Positions 26,190 through 35,140 are shown, counted from the stretch's first letter. The stretch is 64,000 nt of DNA from Bacteroidetes bacterium RIFCSPLOWO2_12_FULL_35_15 (GCA_001769385.1 MEPB01000088.1:1-64000), one strand, 5' to 3'. Notes: generated by a model from the sequence alone, not told the origin. Translations and numbers: made by a program.

Positions 26190-27257
26190 ATGAACTTTTT
26201 CTCAAAAGACACAAAAACAGCACTTCAGGCAAAAGAATATGCCCAATGGATAGCTTTTGCACCAATGGTTTTTCAAGCTACCAGAGCCTTACGCGATTTT
26301 GAAATTTTATCAGCAGTGCATCAGTCCGGTAAAAAAGGTATTACAATCGAAGATGTATGTGAAAAATTGAAATTTCCTTATTATGGCGCAAGAGTATTGA
26401 TGGAAGCCGGATTAGGAATTGGATTATTGATCGTTAACGATGATAAATATACCTTAACAAAAACAGGTTATGTTATTTTAACTGACCAGCTAACCCGTGT
26501 GAATCTGGATTTTTCGCATGATGTTTGTTATGAGGGTTTATTTGCTTTGGACAAATCCATTCTGAATGGAAAGCCCGAAGGATTAAAAGTTTTTGGTACC
26601 TGGAAAACTGTTTATGAAGCACTAGCTCATCTGAACCCCCAGGTACAAAAAAGTTGGTTCGCTTTCGATCATTATTATTCTGATGATTCGTTCCCAGAAG
26701 TTTTACCACATGTATATAAAAATAAGCCTAAAAAATTATTGGACATTGGGGGGAATACCGGGAAATGGGCTATTGCAAGTACAAAACACGATGCTGATGT
26801 TCATGTTACGATTATGGATCTCCCTGGACAAACTGATATGGCAAAAAAGAATATTGATGCCTTAGGATTATCAAACAGGGTTGATTTTTATCAGACGAAT
26901 ATTTTAGATGAATCGCTTCCTTTTCCAAAAGGATTTGATGCTATCTGGATGAGCCAGTTTTTAGATTGTTTCTCTGATTCAGAGATCATATCGATCCTTA
27001 CCCGTTGTAATAAAGCATTGAATGATAATGGTTCTGTATACATCTTAGAGCCATTCTGGGACAATCAACGCTTTGAAGCCGCTGCATTTAGTTTACAAAT
27101 GACCTCTTTATATTTTACCGCTATAGCGAACGGAAACAGCCAAATGTATAATTCTTCCATTTTCATTAAATTGGTTGAGAAATCAGGTTTTGTTGTTGAT
27201 GAAATTATCCCGGGTGTTGGAGTTTCTCACACCTTATTAAAGTGCAGGAAAAAATAA
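26190..27257 (+). CDS. SAM-dependent methyltransferase of the O-methyltransferase type
   Basis: A 355-residue protein with an N-terminal helical/winged-helix part (about 10-110: GITIEDVCEKLKFPYYGARV, typical of O-methyltransferase dimerisation domains) and a Rossmann SAM domain with LLDIGGNTGKW (183-193), the acidic MDLPGQ and the post-II motif GFDAIWMSQFLDCF. It is transcribed divergently from the pigment operon. Flexirubins can carry ring methylation, so a tailoring role is plausible; this is inference from position. A hairpin terminator follows at 27281-27320. Confidence 0.85.
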   Translation: MNFFSKDTKTALQAKEYAQWIAFAPMVFQATRALRDFEILSAVHQSGKKGITIEDVCEKLKFPYYGARVLMEAGLGIGLLIVNDDKYTLTKTGYVILTDQLTRVNLDFSHDVCYEGLFALDKSILNGKPEGLKVFGTWKTVYEALAHLNPQVQKSWFAFDHYYSDDSFPEVLPHVYKNKPKKLLDIGGNTGKWAIASTKHDADVHVTIMDLPGQTDMAKKNIDALGLSNRVDFYQTNILDESLPFPKGFDAIWMSQFLDCFSDSEIISILTRCNKALNDNGSVYILEPFWDNQRFEAAAFSLQMTSLYFTAIANGNSQMYNSSIFIKLVEKSGFVVDEIIPGVGVSHTLLKCRKK

Positions 27258-27280
27258 TTTTTTATCAGAAACATTTAAAT

Positions 27281-27320
27281 ACTTCCCCTTGTATGATTTC
27301 TACAGGGGGGATTTTTTTAT
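27281..27320 (+). terminator. Rho-independent terminator after the methyltransferase
   Basis: TTCCCCTTGTA (27283-27293) pairs with TACAGGGGGGA (27301-27311) through 11 pairs including two G-U, with a 7-base loop, and is followed by a T-run. It lies 24 bases after the methyltransferase stop and separates it from the next gene. Confidence 0.75.
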
Positions 27321-27338
27321 TTTTAAAAATCATTTAAG

Positions 27339-27346
27339 TAAATTTG
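27339..27346 (+). promoter_or_regulatory. Bacteroidota-type -7 box for the OmpA-domain gene
   Basis: TAAATTTG matches TAnnTTTG and would place the transcript start near 27353. That supports the ATG at 27370 as the true start and rules out the longer frame beginning at 27289. Confidence 0.5.
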
Positions 27347-27369
27347 AAGTACATTTCGAATTCAATCAA

Positions 27370-27834
27370 ATGAAAAGATTTAGATTTTTTCTTATCCTAT
27401 TCGTTATTCCTACAGTTATATTTTCTCAAACCAAGAAAACATTTAACGACAGTAATTTCAGTAAAGGAGATATTATTCGTGTTCCGAATTTGGAACTTGA
27501 ATTATTAAACCGGGAGAAGGATGTAATAAATGATTCTTTAGAAGTGCTGATAGATTTTTTGAAAAAACACAGCGATATAAAATTTGAACTCGCCTGCCAT
27601 ACCGATTCGAGAGGGAATCTGGCGGGTAATCTGCAAGCCTCCCAATATAGAGCAGAAGGCATTCGCAATTATTTAATTAAGCGTAAAAATATTAATCCTG
27701 AAATGTTAAAAGCAAAAGGATATGGGGAAACAAAACTCCTCATTTCAGACCAGACAATTTCAAATGCAAAAACAAAAGAAGAAAAAGAAAAACTGAACCT
27801 TATCAATAGAAGAATAGAATTGATCGTTTTATGA
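27370..27834 (+). CDS. OmpA-family peptidoglycan-binding protein
   Basis: A 154-residue exported protein. A signal peptide (KRFRFFLILFVIPTVIFSQ) is followed by an OmpA-like domain: DSLEVLIDFLKKHSDIKFEL, the conserved HTDSRGNLAGN segment, SQYRAEGIRNYL and AKGYGETKLL, ending NRRIELIVL. These are the usual peptidoglycan-contact motifs (H.D..G....N..LS..RA). No beta-barrel precedes the domain, so it is a short periplasmic form. Its 3' end overlaps the convergent yhhQ-like gene by six bases. Confidence 0.87.
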   Translation: MKRFRFFLILFVIPTVIFSQTKKTFNDSNFSKGDIIRVPNLELELLNREKDVINDSLEVLIDFLKKHSDIKFELACHTDSRGNLAGNLQASQYRAEGIRNYLIKRKNINPEMLKAKGYGETKLLISDQTISNAKTKEEKEKLNLINRRIELIVL

Positions 27835-28539
27835 TTCTACTTTATGATGTAATGATTCTTCTGCCACTTTTTTGATTACATTGTGTGATTCTTCATCACC
27901 AAGGTATTTCTCAATAGCTGCATGACCAACATAGATCAAGGGCGTTAAAACAATTGCTATTACCAGCTTAAATGTATAACCAGTTAATGCAGCATTTAAG
28001 AATACAGAGGTTGTCATTTTTCCGGGCAACCAAAATGCAATTCCTAAGACAACAAATGTATCGATCAATTGTGAAATGATTGTAGAACCGGTACTTCTAA
28101 GCCATATCATTTTACCTCCTGTTTTATCCCGAAGCAACCAAAAAATAGAAACATCAATAAATTGTGAAATCAAAAATGCAACCAAGCTTCCAACAATAAT
28201 CCATAAGCTTTGACCAAATACGGCATAAAACTGAGCATCCGTAACAGTAGAAATTCCAATTGCTGCAGGAATCTTAATAGCTAAAAATAAAATCACAAAT
28301 GCATACGCGATCAAAGATGCTGTAATGATAGTAAGCTTTTTTACACCTGATCTTCCATAATATTCATTGATCAAATCGGTTGTAATAAAAACAACAGGCC
28401 ATGGGATGATACCAATACTCATAATAAAAGGACCAATCTGAATGAGTTTACCACCGATCAATTCAGCAACAACTGCATTTGTGATAAAAATGCCCGCCAA
28501 TACAATGAAAACTAAATTACGTTTTGAAGAAAAGATCAT
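27829..28539 (-). CDS. yhhQ: Queuosine-precursor transporter, YhhQ/VUT family
   Basis: A 236-residue membrane protein with about six hydrophobic helices. Family marks include ITNAVVAELIGGKLI, the charged loop FITTDLINEYYGR and SLVAFLISQFIDVSIFWLLRD. The family imports queuine precursors (preQ0/preQ1) for tRNA modification. It stands alone, convergent with the OmpA-domain gene and 57 bases downstream of bioA. No preQ1 riboswitch was recognised upstream. Confidence 0.88.
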   Translation of the reverse strand: MIFSSKRNLVFIVLAGIFITNAVVAELIGGKLIQIGPFIMSIGIIPWPVVFITTDLINEYYGRSGVKKLTIITASLIAYAFVILFLAIKIPAAIGISTVTDAQFYAVFGQSLWIIVGSLVAFLISQFIDVSIFWLLRDKTGGKMIWLRSTGSTIISQLIDTFVVLGIAFWLPGKMTTSVFLNAALTGYTFKLVIAIVLTPLIYVGHAAIEKYLGDEESHNVIKKVAEESLHHKVES

Positions 28540-28555
28540 AAGCCCACTCTTTATC

Positions 28556-28572
28556 TCTCCCCATTGGGGAGA
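28556..28572. repeat. Short palindrome between bioA and yhhQ
   Basis: TCTCCCC and GGGGAGA flank a 3-base centre. It lies 25 bases after the bioA stop and could end the bio transcript, although no good T-run follows on that strand. Confidence 0.5.
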
Positions 28573-28596
28573 AGCTGTGTATGTATAATTTTATTG

Positions 28597-29892
28597 TCAT
28601 CTTTGCGCCTTTGCGTCTTCGCGGCAAAAATTCAAAAACTCTTCTATCGCATCATAAATAATTTGCAAATCTTTATTGCTGATACAATACGGAGGAAGAA
28701 CGTACAAAACATTTCCCAATGGACGAAGTATTATTCCCCGCGAAATAAAAAACCCGGAAATAATTTCGGATAATGAATTTAAATAATTTGTTTCCTCCTT
28801 CGTTTTTATTTCAAAAGCAATAATAGTTCCTAATTGCCGAACATCAATTAATGCTTTATGTGATCTTATTTTTTGTAAAAATAAATTATGTTGTTGTTCT
28901 ATTCGTTCAATGTTTTCAAATGCTTCCGGCTTATCAAAGAGATCCATACTTGCCAATGCAGCTGAGCAGGCAGTTGGGTTTGCAGTGTAAGAATGACCAT
29001 GAAAAAAAGTTTTCATCTTATCGTCACTCAAAAAAGCCTCATAAATAAATTGAGCACAGCTAGTTACGCCTAAAGGCATTACTCCTCCTGTTAATCCTTT
29101 GCTCAAGCATATAATATCCGCTTTATGCATCAAATGATCACTTGCAAAAAACTTACCGGTGCGACCAAAACCTGTCATCACCTCATCGGCAATTGTTATC
29201 ACATTTTTATCCTTACAGATTTTAATTAACCCGTCCAATGCTTTGGCAGAATACATTACCATTCCACCTGCACCTTGTACCATTGGCTCAAAAATAAATG
29301 CAGCAATATCATCGTGTTTCAAGGCATCATTCAAAGCGTTCAATGTATTCTGCTCTTTTCCTGATATCGGAACAGGAATATGAATGACATCAAACAATAA
29401 TTTTGAAAATGGAAGATTGAAAGCATTACGGGCTCCAACACTCATGCCACCAAAGGTATCTCCATGATATCCATTTTCGAATGCAATTACTTTTGTTTTA
29501 TTTATCGATTGGTTGCTCCAATACTGGAAAGCCATTTTTAAAGCCACCTCCACAGCTGTTGAACCATTATCAGAGTAAAATATTTTTGATTGGTTTGCCG
29601 GAAGTCGCTTCAATAATCGTTCAGCTAATTGAACAGCCGGCTCATGTGTGAAGCCTGAAAAAATAGCATGTTCCAACGTTTGTAATTGTTCTGAAATTTT
29701 TTGTGATAAATAGGGATGACAATGTCCGTGCACATTTACCCACCATGATGCAATCCCATCAATATATCGTTTGCCTTTTTCATCATAAAAATAAGCCCCA
29801 TCGCCTCTGACAATTGAAATTGGTAATGGAGCTGTTTTGATTTGTGTGAATGGATGCCAGACAACTTTTTTATCGCGTTCTTGTAATGTCAT
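28597..29892 (-). CDS. bioA: Adenosylmethionine-8-amino-7-oxononanoate aminotransferase
   Basis: A 431-residue class III PLP aminotransferase of biotin synthesis. It starts with the substrate-site motif VWHPFTQIKTAP. It also has DGIASWWVNVHGH, FSDNGS-like (YSDNGSTAVEVALKMA), the PLP-lysine region LSKGLTGG and HGHSYTANP. It converts KAPA to DAPA using SAM as amino donor. It is the last bio gene, 334 bases after bioD. The final residues (CREDAKAQR) are encoded by a CTTTGCG-rich repeat, so the extreme C terminus may be an acquired extension. Confidence 0.95.
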   Translation of the reverse strand: MTLQERDKKVVWHPFTQIKTAPLPISIVRGDGAYFYDEKGKRYIDGIASWWVNVHGHCHPYLSQKISEQLQTLEHAIFSGFTHEPAVQLAERLLKRLPANQSKIFYSDNGSTAVEVALKMAFQYWSNQSINKTKVIAFENGYHGDTFGGMSVGARNAFNLPFSKLLFDVIHIPVPISGKEQNTLNALNDALKHDDIAAFIFEPMVQGAGGMVMYSAKALDGLIKICKDKNVITIADEVMTGFGRTGKFFASDHLMHKADIICLSKGLTGGVMPLGVTSCAQFIYEAFLSDDKMKTFFHGHSYTANPTACSAALASMDLFDKPEAFENIERIEQQHNLFLQKIRSHKALIDVRQLGTIIAFEIKTKEETNYLNSLSEIISGFFISRGIILRPLGNVLYVLPPYCISNKDLQIIYDAIEEFLNFCREDAKAQR

Positions 29893-30226
29893 AATTAATT
29901 ATTGATTAAACTTTGCCGCATGCACTTTCTCGACTCCGCTTGAAACGCCCTGACGGTATTTTACGTTGCCTTGTTGAGTTTGTCGATGTGTGCTGGTTCC
30001 ACACACACCGACAAACTCAGTGTGATCTTCCCACCTCGCCCTTCTGCATTTTTTAATGACAGCATGGAAGGAAAGGAACTTTTTAGTATTACAAATGGGA
30101 TATGCATCCACAAAGATTTATTTTTTTAGAAAATCAATTGAATCGAAATAATTAAAAATCCCATCAAAAATATACATTTTAATGGGATTAAATAATTTCA
30201 AATTATCAGAAATATTCCTGCTAAAA
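29893..30226. other. 334-base gap between bioA and bioD with repeat copies, no gene
   Basis: The gap holds a partial copy of the CTTTCTCGACTCCGCT palindrome family (about 29926-29945) and the inverted repeat at 29975-30019. A short frame at 29899-30111 spans these repeats and has no recognisable protein character. No promoter for bioA was identified. Confidence 0.7.
29975..30019. repeat. Inverted repeat of the GAGTTTGTCGA family
   Basis: TGAGTTTGTCGATGTGTG (29975-29992) and CACACACCGACAAACTCA (30002-30019) pair at 17 of 18 positions around a 9-base loop. It is the third copy of the element at 7424 and 22663, here with an extended stem. Confidence 0.75.
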
Positions 30227-30847
30227 TTAAGTGTTTTTCAGAAACTCAAACTCCTTGGCATATCGCGAAATTACTTCCGGATTTATTTCGCTTTCTTTTT
30301 GAATGCGTCCGAGTAATTTTAATTGACTGTATTCCATAATAATATCATACGATAATTGATGTGGAGGGCCATTAAAAATTACCCCCAAAATATTAAATCC
30401 TCTCTTTTTTATGGCATCAATTGATAAAAGTGAATGGTTGATGCTTCCCAAATAATTTTGGATAACCAAAACTACTTCTGCATCAAATTTCCCGATCATA
30501 TCGATCATAAATTCTTTACGATTAAGAGGCACCATCAATCCTCCTGCTCCTTCAATTATTAATGTATTATCAGTCTGAGGGACCGAAATATTAGCTAACT
30601 CTATTTCCACACCTTCTAATTCAGCTGCTGCATGAGGCGACATATATTGTTTTAAAGTATATGCTTCCGGATGTATAACGCTATCGCTATTACTTATCCA
30701 CTTTTTTACTTTTGCAGTATCCGTAGAAAAAAAACTTCCCGTTTGAATTGGTTTCCAATAATCGGCCTTTAATGCCTCCACAAGTACAGCTGAAACTACT
30801 GTTTTACCAACATCAGTTCCTATTCCTGTAACAAATATTTTTCTCAT
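30227..30847 (-). CDS. bioD: Dethiobiotin synthetase
   Basis: A 206-residue P-loop enzyme: IFVTGIGTDVGKT (Walker A, conserved in BioD), WKPIQTGS with the substrate Lys, SPHAAAELEG and the switch-like motif IEGAGGLMVPL. It closes the ureido ring of DAPA with CO2 and ATP. The ATG at 30847 is used; an adjacent TTG adds one residue. It is 48 bases downstream of bioF in the same operon. Confidence 0.95.
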   Translation of the reverse strand: MRKIFVTGIGTDVGKTVVSAVLVEALKADYWKPIQTGSFFSTDTAKVKKWISNSDSVIHPEAYTLKQYMSPHAAAELEGVEIELANISVPQTDNTLIIEGAGGLMVPLNRKEFMIDMIGKFDAEVVLVIQNYLGSINHSLLSIDAIKKRGFNILGVIFNGPPHQLSYDIIMEYSQLKLLGRIQKESEINPEVISRYAKEFEFLKNT

Positions 30848-30895
30848 CAAGTTTTATGTATGGATTTTTTAACGAAATTATTATAATTAAGTTAC

Positions 30896-32044
30896 TTATT
30901 GAACATTTCTTTTAAAAATTTTCAAAAGTGAATTTATCAACTCATCCAATTCTTCTTTTGTATTGGAAGAATGAATGCAAATACGCAAGCGCTCTTTGCC
31001 TTTTGGAACTGTAGGACTCAAGATAGGCCGAACATCAAAATTTGACTTTTCAAGAAATTTTGAAATACGCTTAACTTCCCTATTTCCGCTAACAACAATA
31101 CATTGGATCGGACTATTACTTTCAATCAATGTAATGGTTGCATTTTTTGAAATCCGTCTTCTAAATTGTTCAATTAAGGAATTTAATTTTTTTATATCCG
31201 GGGAACTCGACTCCAGTAATAAATAAGCTTGATTTATTGTAACCAGACTTTTTACCGGTAAAGCAGTAGTATATATAAAAGATCGTGAAAAATTTATTAA
31301 GTAATTACGTAACATATCGCTACCAAGAACAATAGCACCATGGCAGCCAAGCGCTTTGCCAAATGTATGAACACGTGCAAAAATTTCCTTTTCTAATTTT
31401 AATTCCTGCACTCTTCCTCTTCCCTTATTACGAGTAATTCCGGTTGCATGTGCTTCGTCAACAATTAAATTTGCTTTGTATTTTTTACATATTAAAATGA
31501 CTTCTTTTAGCGGAGAATTATCACCATCCATGGAATAAACGGTTTCAATTGCTACATAAATTATACCTGTAGCTATTTTCAAACGTTCTTCTAAATGTTT
31601 TAAATCATTGTGACGAAACATAAATGCCGAAGCAGTAGATAGCTTCATCCCATCTCTCACTGAGGCATGTATCAACTCATCATAAATAATGGTATCCCCT
31701 TTTTTACCTAAAGCAGAAAACAATCCAAGATTTGCATCATAACCGGAGTTATAGATCAACCCACTTTCGGCATTGTGAAATGTGGCAATACGTTTTTCCA
31801 ATTGTTCAGCATATGCAAGGTTCCCTGTCAATAAACGAGAACCTGTTGAACCATTTTTTTGAAAGGGCAAGGAGGCAAATTCCTTAATGCTATTATTTTT
31901 TAATTTTTCGGAATGTGCGAAACCTAAATAATCATTACTGCAAAAATCAATCAAGTGATCTTTATTACTCAATTTACGCAGGGCATTTTGATCTTTTCTG
32001 TTTTGAAGGGATTTTTGTAAAAACGTATCAGCTGAAAAGTTCAT
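30896..32044 (-). CDS. bioF: 8-amino-7-oxononanoate synthase
   Basis: A 382-residue alpha-oxoamine synthase. Visible motifs are DFCSNDYLGFA, GSTGSRLLTGN, the cofactor-stacking DELIHASVRDG, VDEAHATG and the PLP Lys in HTFGKALGCHGA. It condenses pimeloyl thioester with alanine to KAPA. It lies five bases after the outer-membrane-like gene that separates it from bioB, and its product feeds BioA. Confidence 0.95.
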   Translation of the reverse strand: MNFSADTFLQKSLQNRKDQNALRKLSNKDHLIDFCSNDYLGFAHSEKLKNNSIKEFASLPFQKNGSTGSRLLTGNLAYAEQLEKRIATFHNAESGLIYNSGYDANLGLFSALGKKGDTIIYDELIHASVRDGMKLSTASAFMFRHNDLKHLEERLKIATGIIYVAIETVYSMDGDNSPLKEVILICKKYKANLIVDEAHATGITRNKGRGRVQELKLEKEIFARVHTFGKALGCHGAIVLGSDMLRNYLINFSRSFIYTTALPVKSLVTINQAYLLLESSSPDIKKLNSLIEQFRRRISKNATITLIESNSPIQCIVVSGNREVKRISKFLEKSNFDVRPILSPTVPKGKERLRICIHSSNTKEELDELINSLLKIFKRNVQ

Positions 32045-32049
32045 AGTAT

Positions 32050-32760
32050 CTATCTTTCTGAAACATCAATACGAACAGAACCTATTGCCATAAATGAAAA
32101 AATATTATGGCTTATTTTTGAAGCTTTTTCTATTGAATTATTATCAAAATATTTGTATTCGAAAAGCGGGTGAACACAAACAAAAACATGCGGGATTACT
32201 TTATAGGAAGCAAGAACACCTATTCCTGCAAAATAGGTATTGGACATTTTTTCTACACCGAAAAAATTTTCTCTATCAACACCGGAATAACCATAATAGC
32301 CAAATTGTCCTTGTGCAGCTAATGAGAAATTAGATCTTAACTCTTTACTAAAAGGGACTTCTACCAATGCGTAGATCTTATCGAAACGAAATTTTTGATC
32401 AAAAATAATAAGTCCCGCATCAGGATCCGGATTAAGAATTTCAATTTTATCCATGGTGTTCTCCTCAAAATTCAAACCCAGTCCAAGCATAATATCAGCA
32501 ACCGGGACCAAAACATTCAGATCGTAACAACGTAGATCGGTTTTTGTTTTAAATTTTAAGTTCCCTGATTTTATTGCCAAACCATATTGATCATATAAGG
32601 CGGTATTTTCCAACTTCGATTTCCAGTTTGAAAAACCAATACCATAACCCAAATTGATAAAAAAACTCTTGGTTTCACTTCCTGATCGGTTATAAAAATA
32701 TTGTGCAAAAAGGGATGAACTCGTGCAACATATTATTATAATGGAAAGAATTTTTCTCAC
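32050..32760 (-). CDS. Outer-membrane beta-barrel-like protein inside the bio operon
   Basis: A 236-residue protein with a signal peptide (RKILSIIIICCTSSSLFAQ) and alternating aromatic/polar strands (FFINLGYGIGFSNW, YALVEVPFSKELRSNFSLAA, YFAGIGVLASYKVI), as in small outer-membrane barrels. No specific family is recognised. It is 10 bases after bioB and five before bioF, so it is translated from the biotin transcript. A role in biotin-related uptake is only a guess from position. Confidence 0.75.
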   Translation of the reverse strand: MRKILSIIIICCTSSSLFAQYFYNRSGSETKSFFINLGYGIGFSNWKSKLENTALYDQYGLAIKSGNLKFKTKTDLRCYDLNVLVPVADIMLGLGLNFEENTMDKIEILNPDPDAGLIIFDQKFRFDKIYALVEVPFSKELRSNFSLAAQGQFGYYGYSGVDRENFFGVEKMSNTYFAGIGVLASYKVIPHVFVCVHPLFEYKYFDNNSIEKASKISHNIFSFMAIGSVRIDVSER

Positions 32761-32770
32761 TATTTCAAAT

Positions 32771-33784
32771 TTAATGGTGATGTTGATGATCAGCAGAAAC
32801 GTGTTTTAGTCTTATTTGATCTTTTCCTTTAAATGCTTTACGAGGAGTTAATCCGAAAATTTTAAACATTTCCATATCAGCATTAAATTCCGGATTTGGT
32901 GTGGTGAGTAGTTTATCACCTGCAAAAATTGAATTTGCACCGGCCAGGAAACATAATGCCTGACCTTCCAAACTCATTTGAGTACGGCCTGCAGAAAGAC
33001 GAACAACAGCTTTTGGTATCACAATTCTTGTAGTTGCGATCATTCGAACCATATCCCAAATTGGTAGAAGCGGTTGATTTTCCATAGGAGTTCCGGCAAC
33101 AGGAACCAAGGCATTGATTGGCACAGAATCAGGCAGTTCATCCAAAGACGACAAGGTATGAAGCATTTTTACACGATCTTCAATACTTTCCCCCATTCCT
33201 ATAATACCACCCGAACAAACTGAAATTTTTGCTTTCTGAACATTTTTGATCGTATCTAAACGGTCATCATAACTTCGGGTTGTAATAATTTTTTTGTAAT
33301 TATCCTCAGAAGTATCTATGTTGTGATTATAAGCGTATAACCCTGCATCAGCAAGTCGTTGCGCTTGTTCTTCCGTTAGCATACCTAAGGTACAACATAC
33401 TTCCATATCTTTCGCATTCACCCCTTTAACCATTTCCAGAACACGTTCAAAATCGCTATTATCACGTACTTCGCGCCAAGCAGCACCCATACATAAACGG
33501 GATGCTCCGCCCTCCTTAGCTTTATCAGCAGCATCCAACACGGTATTTACATCCATTAATTTTTCTACTTCCAGCCCTGTATTGTATTTGGCCGATTGCG
33601 GACAATATCCGCAATCTTCTCCACAACCACCTGTTTTAATTGATATAAGTGAGCTAACCTGTACTTCACTTGGATTATTATTTTCACGATGAACTTCCTG
33701 ACCACGATTAATAAGCTCCAATAAAGGAGTATTATAAACTTCTAATATTTCTGCTACTGTCCAATTTTTTCTCTTCACTGACAT
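32771..33784 (-). CDS. bioB: Biotin synthase
   Basis: A 337-residue radical SAM enzyme with the cluster motif [11 protein letters not shown] (CxxxCxxC), [19 protein letters not shown] and the conserved RLSAGR that provides the Arg ligand of the auxiliary cluster. It inserts sulfur into dethiobiotin. The protein ends with a His-rich tail (DHQHHH). It is the first gene of the bio operon, with a promoter box 27 bases upstream. Confidence 0.96.
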   Translation of the reverse strand: MSVKRKNWTVAEILEVYNTPLLELINRGQEVHRENNNPSEVQVSSLISIKTGGCGEDCGYCPQSAKYNTGLEVEKLMDVNTVLDAADKAKEGGASRLCMGAAWREVRDNSDFERVLEMVKGVNAKDMEVCCTLGMLTEEQAQRLADAGLYAYNHNIDTSEDNYKKIITTRSYDDRLDTIKNVQKAKISVCSGGIIGMGESIEDRVKMLHTLSSLDELPDSVPINALVPVAGTPMENQPLLPIWDMVRMIATTRIVIPKAVVRLSAGRTQMSLEGQALCFLAGANSIFAGDKLLTTPNPEFNADMEMFKIFGLTPRKAFKGKDQIRLKHVSADHQHHH

Positions 33785-33810
33785 ATTTGTTTATTTTTTT
33801 GAATGAATTG

Positions 33811-33818
33811 CAAAGATA
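33811..33818 (-). promoter_or_regulatory. Bacteroidota-type -7 box for the bio operon
   Basis: The minus-strand reading is TATCTTTG (TAnnTTTG). A TTTG-like -33 element lies at 33833-33836 (CAAA on the plus strand), somewhat closer than usual. The transcript start would be about 33807, leaving a leader of some 23 bases to bioB. No BirA-type operator was recognised. Confidence 0.55.
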
Positions 33819-33895
33819 AAATTTTATAGCATCAAATTATCAATTTTTCATATTCAGATTTTCTAAAATCTACTTCCTCCAATCACTGTATTAAC

Positions 33896-33903
33896 TATCT
33901 TTG
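33896..33903 (+). promoter_or_regulatory. Bacteroidota-type -7 box for trmD
   Basis: TATCTTTG matches TAnnTTTG and ends only four bases before the trmD ATG at 33908. If used, the transcript would begin at or next to the start codon, giving a leaderless or nearly leaderless mRNA. Confidence 0.5.
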
Positions 33904-33907
33904 CGAA

Positions 33908-34582
33908 ATGCGTATCGACATTATTACTGTTTTACCTCAATTATTAGAAAGTCCTTTTCAACATAGCATCTTAAAACGAGCTATTGACAAAGGGTTGGTA
34001 GAAGTTAATCTTATTAATTTACGTGATTATTCCACTCACAAACAAAAAAGTGTGGATGATTATGCTTTTGGAGGTGGTGCCGGAATGGTTATGGGGATAG
34101 AACCAATAGCCAACTGTATTAATTCGCTTAAATCCGAACGGATGTATGACGAAATTATTTATACAAGTCCGGATGGTGAGTTATTAAACCAAAAAATGTC
34201 GAATCAGCTATCTACTTTGAGTAATATTATCATTCTTTGCGGACATTATAAAGGGGTGGATGAACGCGTTCGTGAACATTTTATCACCAAAGAAATTTCA
34301 ATTGGAGATTATGTTCTTTCAGGTGGGGAATTAGCTGCTGCAGTAATTTGTGATAGCATTATCCGTATCATTCCGGGAGCAATTTCAGATGAAACATCTG
34401 CTTTAACAGATTCTTTTCAGGATAATTTACTGGCTCCTCCTGTTTATACCCGTCCGGCAGAATACAATGGCTGGAAAGTACCTGAAATACTGTTATCCGG
34501 ACATACTGCTAATATTGAGAACTGGCGCCATGAGCAAAGCCTGGAGCGAACACGAAAACGCAGACCGGACCTGTTGAAATAA
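33908..34582 (+). CDS. trmD: tRNA (guanine-N1)-methyltransferase
   Basis: A 224-residue SPOUT methyltransferase making m1G37 in tRNA. It has the start [17 protein letters not shown], the knot-region motifs [14 protein letters not shown] and [12 protein letters not shown], the conserved [15 protein letters not shown], and the C-terminal RKRRPDLL. It precedes rplS, the conserved trmD-rplS order, although rplS has its own promoter box here. Confidence 0.97.
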   Translation: MRIDIITVLPQLLESPFQHSILKRAIDKGLVEVNLINLRDYSTHKQKSVDDYAFGGGAGMVMGIEPIANCINSLKSERMYDEIIYTSPDGELLNQKMSNQLSTLSNIIILCGHYKGVDERVREHFITKEISIGDYVLSGGELAAAVICDSIIRIIPGAISDETSALTDSFQDNLLAPPVYTRPAEYNGWKVPEILLSGHTANIENWRHEQSLERTRKRRPDLLK

Positions 34583-34621
34583 AAATTTTAAGAATTGTTT
34601 TTCCATTTAAAAAAATTAAAG

Positions 34622-34629
34622 TACATTTG
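34622..34629 (+). promoter_or_regulatory. Bacteroidota-type -7 box for rplS
   Basis: TACATTTG matches TAnnTTTG; a TTG about 24 bases upstream (34595-34597) may be part of the -33 region. It would give a leader of about 45 bases to rplS. Confidence 0.5.
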
Positions 34630-34679
34630 CAATCCTTTTTGAGGGAATATATTGATATAACCTAGTAAAAACAAAGATT

Positions 34680-35030
34680 ATGAGCACATTATTAAAATAC
34701 GCAGAAGAGCAATTAACAGTAAAAGCTACACATCCGAAATTTAAAGCCGGCGATACAGTTACTGTACATTATAAAATTAAAGAAGGTGATAAAGAACGCG
34801 TTCAGCAATACCAAGGCGTTGTTATTCAACGTAAAGGTGCCGGAACCACTGAATCATTTACCGTTCGTAAAATCAGCAATAACATTGGTGTGGAGCGTGT
34901 ATTTCCAACCAACTCACCATATATTGATAAAATCGAAGTAAACAAAGTTGGTGTTGTTCGCAGAGCTCGTTTATATTATTTACGCGAATTAACAGGTAAA
35001 GCAGCTCGTATTGAAGAGAAAAAACAATAA
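34680..35030 (+). CDS. rplS: 50S ribosomal protein L19
   Basis: A 116-residue basic protein with typical bL19 motifs: [33 protein letters not shown], the SFTVRKIS segment and [18 protein letters not shown], ending [18 protein letters not shown]. It lies at the subunit interface of the ribosome. It follows trmD, and a hairpin terminator follows at 35051-35087. Confidence 0.97.
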   Translation: MSTLLKYAEEQLTVKATHPKFKAGDTVTVHYKIKEGDKERVQQYQGVVIQRKGAGTTESFTVRKISNNIGVERVFPTNSPYIDKIEVNKVGVVRRARLYYLRELTGKAARIEEKKQ

Positions 35031-35050
35031 TTTATTGACATACTTTATAA

Positions 35051-35087
35051 GAACCCTTTCTGCTATGCGGATTGGGTTTTTTTATTT
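35051..35087 (+). terminator. Rho-independent terminator after rplS
   Basis: AACCC (35052-35056) pairs with GGGTT across a loop of about 17 bases, followed by a long T-run (TTTTTTTATTTTT). It lies about 20 bases after the rplS stop. The stem is short. Confidence 0.6.
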
Positions 35088-35140
35088 TTCATGACTCTGA
35101 ATTACATTCAGAGAAGAAAATATTCAAAAGATCCATTAAA

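Noticed and set aside
28540-28600. preQ1 riboswitch upstream of the yhhQ-like gene
   Set aside because: The leader is short and contains only a CCCC/GGGG palindrome; the preQ1 aptamer consensus was not found.
29899-30111. A small protein gene in the bioA-bioD gap
   Set aside because: The frame lies across palindromic repeat copies, has no recognisable protein features and is better explained as repeat DNA.
35072-35140. TTG-initiated N-terminal extension of prfC
   Set aside because: The extension begins inside the rplS terminator and its sequence has no family character; the ATG at 35141 starts the known RF3 N terminus.
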